A stretch of DNA of 7,422 nt from Deltaproteobacteria bacterium (GTDB taxonomy: Bacteria > Desulfobacterota > Desulfobulbia > Desulfobulbales > BM004). The notes under the pieces are model-generated. The model made no database searches. It saw only the letters and a list, made by a program, of their open reading frames with translations, and was not told where the DNA came from. Below, piece after piece: positions 6,256-7,422 of this stretch (positions are counted from its first letter, which is position 1; each line of letters opens with the position of its first letter). The stretch is taken from assembly GCA_019312985.1 (NCBI GenBank), contig JAFDCC010000069.1:1-7422 (forward strand). Direction: 5' to 3'. Both the position numbers and the translations under genes were made by a program.

Positions 6256-7119
6256 ATGCTCTGGTTTTTCCTGGCCCTTGCTACCGCCATGTCCGTCGCT
6301 GCCCGGGACGTCTCGATCAAAACCTACAAAGAGATTGATCCGCCCGAAATAGCAGTCCTGGAGCTTGCCTGGGCCCTGCCCTATTTTCTCCTCGGATCTC
6401 TCCTTGTTGAAATGCCGCCCCTTGACCAGACCTTCTGGTGGTCTTTTTTCATCTCCATCCCCATCAATATCATTGCCTATGTTCTCTACCTGTACGCCAT
6501 AAAGATTTCCCCCATATCCTTATCGGTTCCCTTTCTGGCCTTCACCCCTGTATTCATGATACTGACCGGATTCTTTATCCTCGCCGAGACCGTAAATATC
6601 TGGGGCGCAATCGGCATCGTGCTCATTGTGCTGGGAGGCTACCTGCTCCATTTCACCAGGAACCAGGGCGGTATGCTCGCCCCACTGTCCGCCTTTGCCA
6701 GAGAAAAGGGCTCCTGGCTCATGTTGATTGTCGCCATTCTCTTTTCCTTTGCGGCAGTCATCGGCAAAAAGGCCATTCTCCATTCATCGCCGCTCTTCTT
6801 TTCCTACACCTTCTTTCTCGTGTTCAACCTCATTGTCCTTGGAGGTTTTTCCCTGTTCCGCCGCATAGACTGGCGCAAAATTCGCCGCAACACCCCAAGG
6901 GGCATCTGGCTCGGCACCCTGCTCATGATACATATCAGTTTTCACAGTCTGGCAATAGTCAATGCCACCGCGGTTTATATGGTGGCGGTGAAAAGAAGCA
7001 GCATACTTTTCGCCGTCCTTTTAAGCTGGCTCATCCTCCGGGAGGCAAACATCAAGTACCGGGGGCTCGGCACCCTCCTTATGTTTGTCGGTATGCTCTT
7101 TATCACGCTCCTCGGATGA
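6256..7119 (+). CDS. EamA domain-containing DMT-superfamily transporter
   Basis: This encodes a 287-residue, very hydrophobic protein with about ten membrane helices in two EamA repeats (about 1-133 and 154-286). Each repeat ends in the family pattern: PFLAFTPVFMILTGFFILAE then GAIGIVLIVLGGYLL in the first, VKRSSILFAVLLSWLILREA then GLGTLLMFVGMLFITLL in the second. A hydrophilic loop (134-153) joins the halves. Drug/metabolite transporter proteins of this kind are inner-membrane carriers that move small metabolites, amino acids or nucleotide sugars, usually outward. The substrate cannot be read from the sequence. The length is close to the usual 280-300 residues, so it is intact. AGGAG at 6239-6243 lies 12 bases before the ATG, a slightly long spacing. 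It may share a transcript with the protease gene upstream because no terminator lies between them, but no functional link is evident. Confidence 0.9.
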   Translation: MLWFFLALATAMSVAARDVSIKTYKEIDPPEIAVLELAWALPYFLLGSLLVEMPPLDQTFWWSFFISIPINIIAYVLYLYAIKISPISLSVPFLAFTPVFMILTGFFILAETVNIWGAIGIVLIVLGGYLLHFTRNQGGMLAPLSAFAREKGSWLMLIVAILFSFAAVIGKKAILHSSPLFFSYTFFLVFNLIVLGGFSLFRRIDWRKIRRNTPRGIWLGTLLMIHISFHSLAIVNATAVYMVAVKRSSILFAVLLSWLILREANIKYRGLGTLLMFVGMLFITLLG

Positions 7120-7156
7120 ACATCTTTTCTGCCTGAAAATGGCAATTCACCCCCCC

Positions 7157-7193
7157 AAAAAAAAGCCGCCTTTCGAGCCCGCTTATTTTTTTT
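7157..7193. terminator. Weak A-tract/T-tract terminator-like element after the EamA gene
   Basis: Eight A residues (7157-7164) and a run of eight T residues (7186-7193) flank a GC-rich centre that folds imperfectly. AAGC/GCTT closes the stem, a TTCG loop caps it, and two C-C mismatches interrupt it. The A/T symmetry would suit a bidirectional terminator. The stem is weak, so the call rests mainly on position, about 40 bases after the stop. Confidence 0.4.
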
Positions 7194-7199
7194 AACCGC

Positions 7200-7226
7200 A
7201 CAAATCCACCCCCTGTCTGGGTTTGT
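7200..7226 (+). other. Small stem-loop between the EamA gene and the right-end promoter
   Basis: ACAAATCCA (7200-7208) pairs with TGGGTTTGT (7218-7226): nine base pairs with one U-G wobble around a C-rich nine-base loop. No T-run follows. It may assist termination of the upstream transcript or be fortuitous. Confidence 0.3.
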
Positions 7227-7269
7227 TCCAATCATTGCAAACATACTACATCTTGTGGTCTCTTTTTCT

Positions 7270-7298
7270 TTGACACACAAGTTTCTTTGTTCTATATT
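7270..7298 (+). promoter_or_regulatory. Near-consensus sigma70 promoter reading toward the right edge
   Basis: TTGACA (7270-7275, perfect -35) is followed after exactly 17 bases by TATATT (7293-7298, five of six matches to TATAAT). The upstream DNA is T-rich. Transcription would begin near 7305 and run rightwards out of the window. It is the best promoter match I found in the window and must serve something to the right, since no gene follows inside. Confidence 0.7.
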
Positions 7299-7332
7299 TT
7301 CAATCTCCCCGAGCCGCAAGACTTACTGCAGC

Positions 7333-7376
7333 GTTGTGGCGGCCACAGTTTTATTTTTATTTTTATATTATATTTT
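7333..7376 (+). terminator. Hairpin plus T-rich run in the leader of the right-end promoter (possible attenuator)
   Basis: GTTGTGG (7333-7339) and CCACAGT (7343-7349) form a seven-base-pair stem with a CGG loop and two G-U pairs. A long T-rich stretch interrupted by single A residues follows, to about 7376. It lies about 30 bases past the predicted start of transcription, so it resembles an early terminator or attenuator. The stem is short, and the AT-rich run might instead be an upstream element for another promoter: a second TTGACA lies at 7393-7398, although its -10 would fall at the window edge. Confidence 0.4.
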
Positions 7377-7380
7377 CAGC

Positions 7381-7422
7381 ATGTTAAACAGGTTGACATG
7401 GTTTGTGCGTTTTGTCGCTGCA
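7381..7422 (+). CDS. Possible start of a gene cut by the right edge
   Basis: An ATG at 7381 opens a 14-codon frame to the edge, reading MLNRLTWFVRFVAA, which could begin a membrane or signal segment. It has no Shine-Dalgarno. An alternative ATG at 7398 (reading MVCAFCRC) has AGG at 7390-7392 a few bases upstream. It lies downstream of the strong promoter at 7270-7298. Too short to identify, and it may not be coding at all. Confidence 0.22.
   Translation, partial: MLNRLTWFVRFVAA

Larger units (their letters stand above)
7120..7422. other. Intergenic region with regulatory elements, no complete gene
   Basis: These 303 bases contain no complete gene on either strand. They hold, in order, a seven-C/eight-A run and an A-tract/T-tract terminator-like element, a nine-base-pair hairpin, a near-consensus sigma70 promoter, and a hairpin followed by a T-rich run. 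Possible first codons of a gene run off the right edge. Codon-like structure is absent up to about 7380. I see no tRNA or riboswitch I can name. Confidence 0.8.

Noticed and set aside
7393..7422. Second TTGACA as a complete promoter
   Set aside because: At 16-18 base spacing the -10 position reads TCGCTG, CGCTGC or GCTGCA, none resembling TATAAT; any promoter would have to be atypical or completed outside the window.

Overview
This window looks like an ordinary chromosomal stretch of a Gram-negative, outer-membrane-bearing bacterium. It has an AsmA-family protein, an OmpA-like peptidoglycan-binding lipoprotein with a classical lipobox, a BrkB/YihY membrane protein and a secreted subtilase. 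The coding DNA is moderately GC-rich and the intergenic DNA is AT-rich. The domain mix (VWA plus thrombospondin type-3 plus OmpA lipoprotein, fervidolysin-like subtilase, DUF4126) fits a deltaproteobacterial/Desulfobacterota-type genome, but that is inference from gene content and not a proven assignment. All genes are on the + strand. I see no rRNA, tRNA, CRISPR array, insertion sequence or phage gene.

Region 1 (1-3150) is a tight, probably co-transcribed envelope cluster. It holds the 3' end of an AsmA-family gene (open at the left edge), a YihY/BrkB-family inner-membrane protein starting 16 bases later, and a DUF4126 membrane protein whose start overlaps the YihY stop by 14 bases. AsmA-like proteins are linked to outer-membrane lipid homeostasis, so a shared envelope role is a reasonable hypothesis.

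Region 2 (3151-4684) begins with an AT-rich intergenic stretch of about 200 bases. It contains a stem-loop, a perfect 8+3+8 palindrome and a TATAAT box. A strong Shine-Dalgarno then precedes a lipoprotein with a von Willebrand A domain (intact MIDAS), a thrombospondin type-3-like calcium loop and an OmpA C-terminal domain. A textbook intrinsic terminator closes the unit.

Region 3 (4685-7119) holds an exported S8 (subtilisin-like) protease with an unusual secretin/TonB short N-terminal (STN)-like domain ahead of its propeptide. It is followed 42 bases later by a two-EamA-domain DMT-superfamily transporter. No terminator separates the two.

Region 4 (7120-7422) has no complete gene. It carries a weak terminator-like A-tract/T-tract element, a small hairpin, a near-consensus sigma70 promoter (TTGACA-17-TATATT) reading rightwards, and a hairpin followed by a long T-rich run. 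The first codons of a possible gene run off the right edge. The most interesting leads are the STN-subtilase architecture with its altered motif around the catalytic serine, the AsmA-YihY-DUF4126 cluster, and the promoter/hairpin/T-tract leader at the right end.
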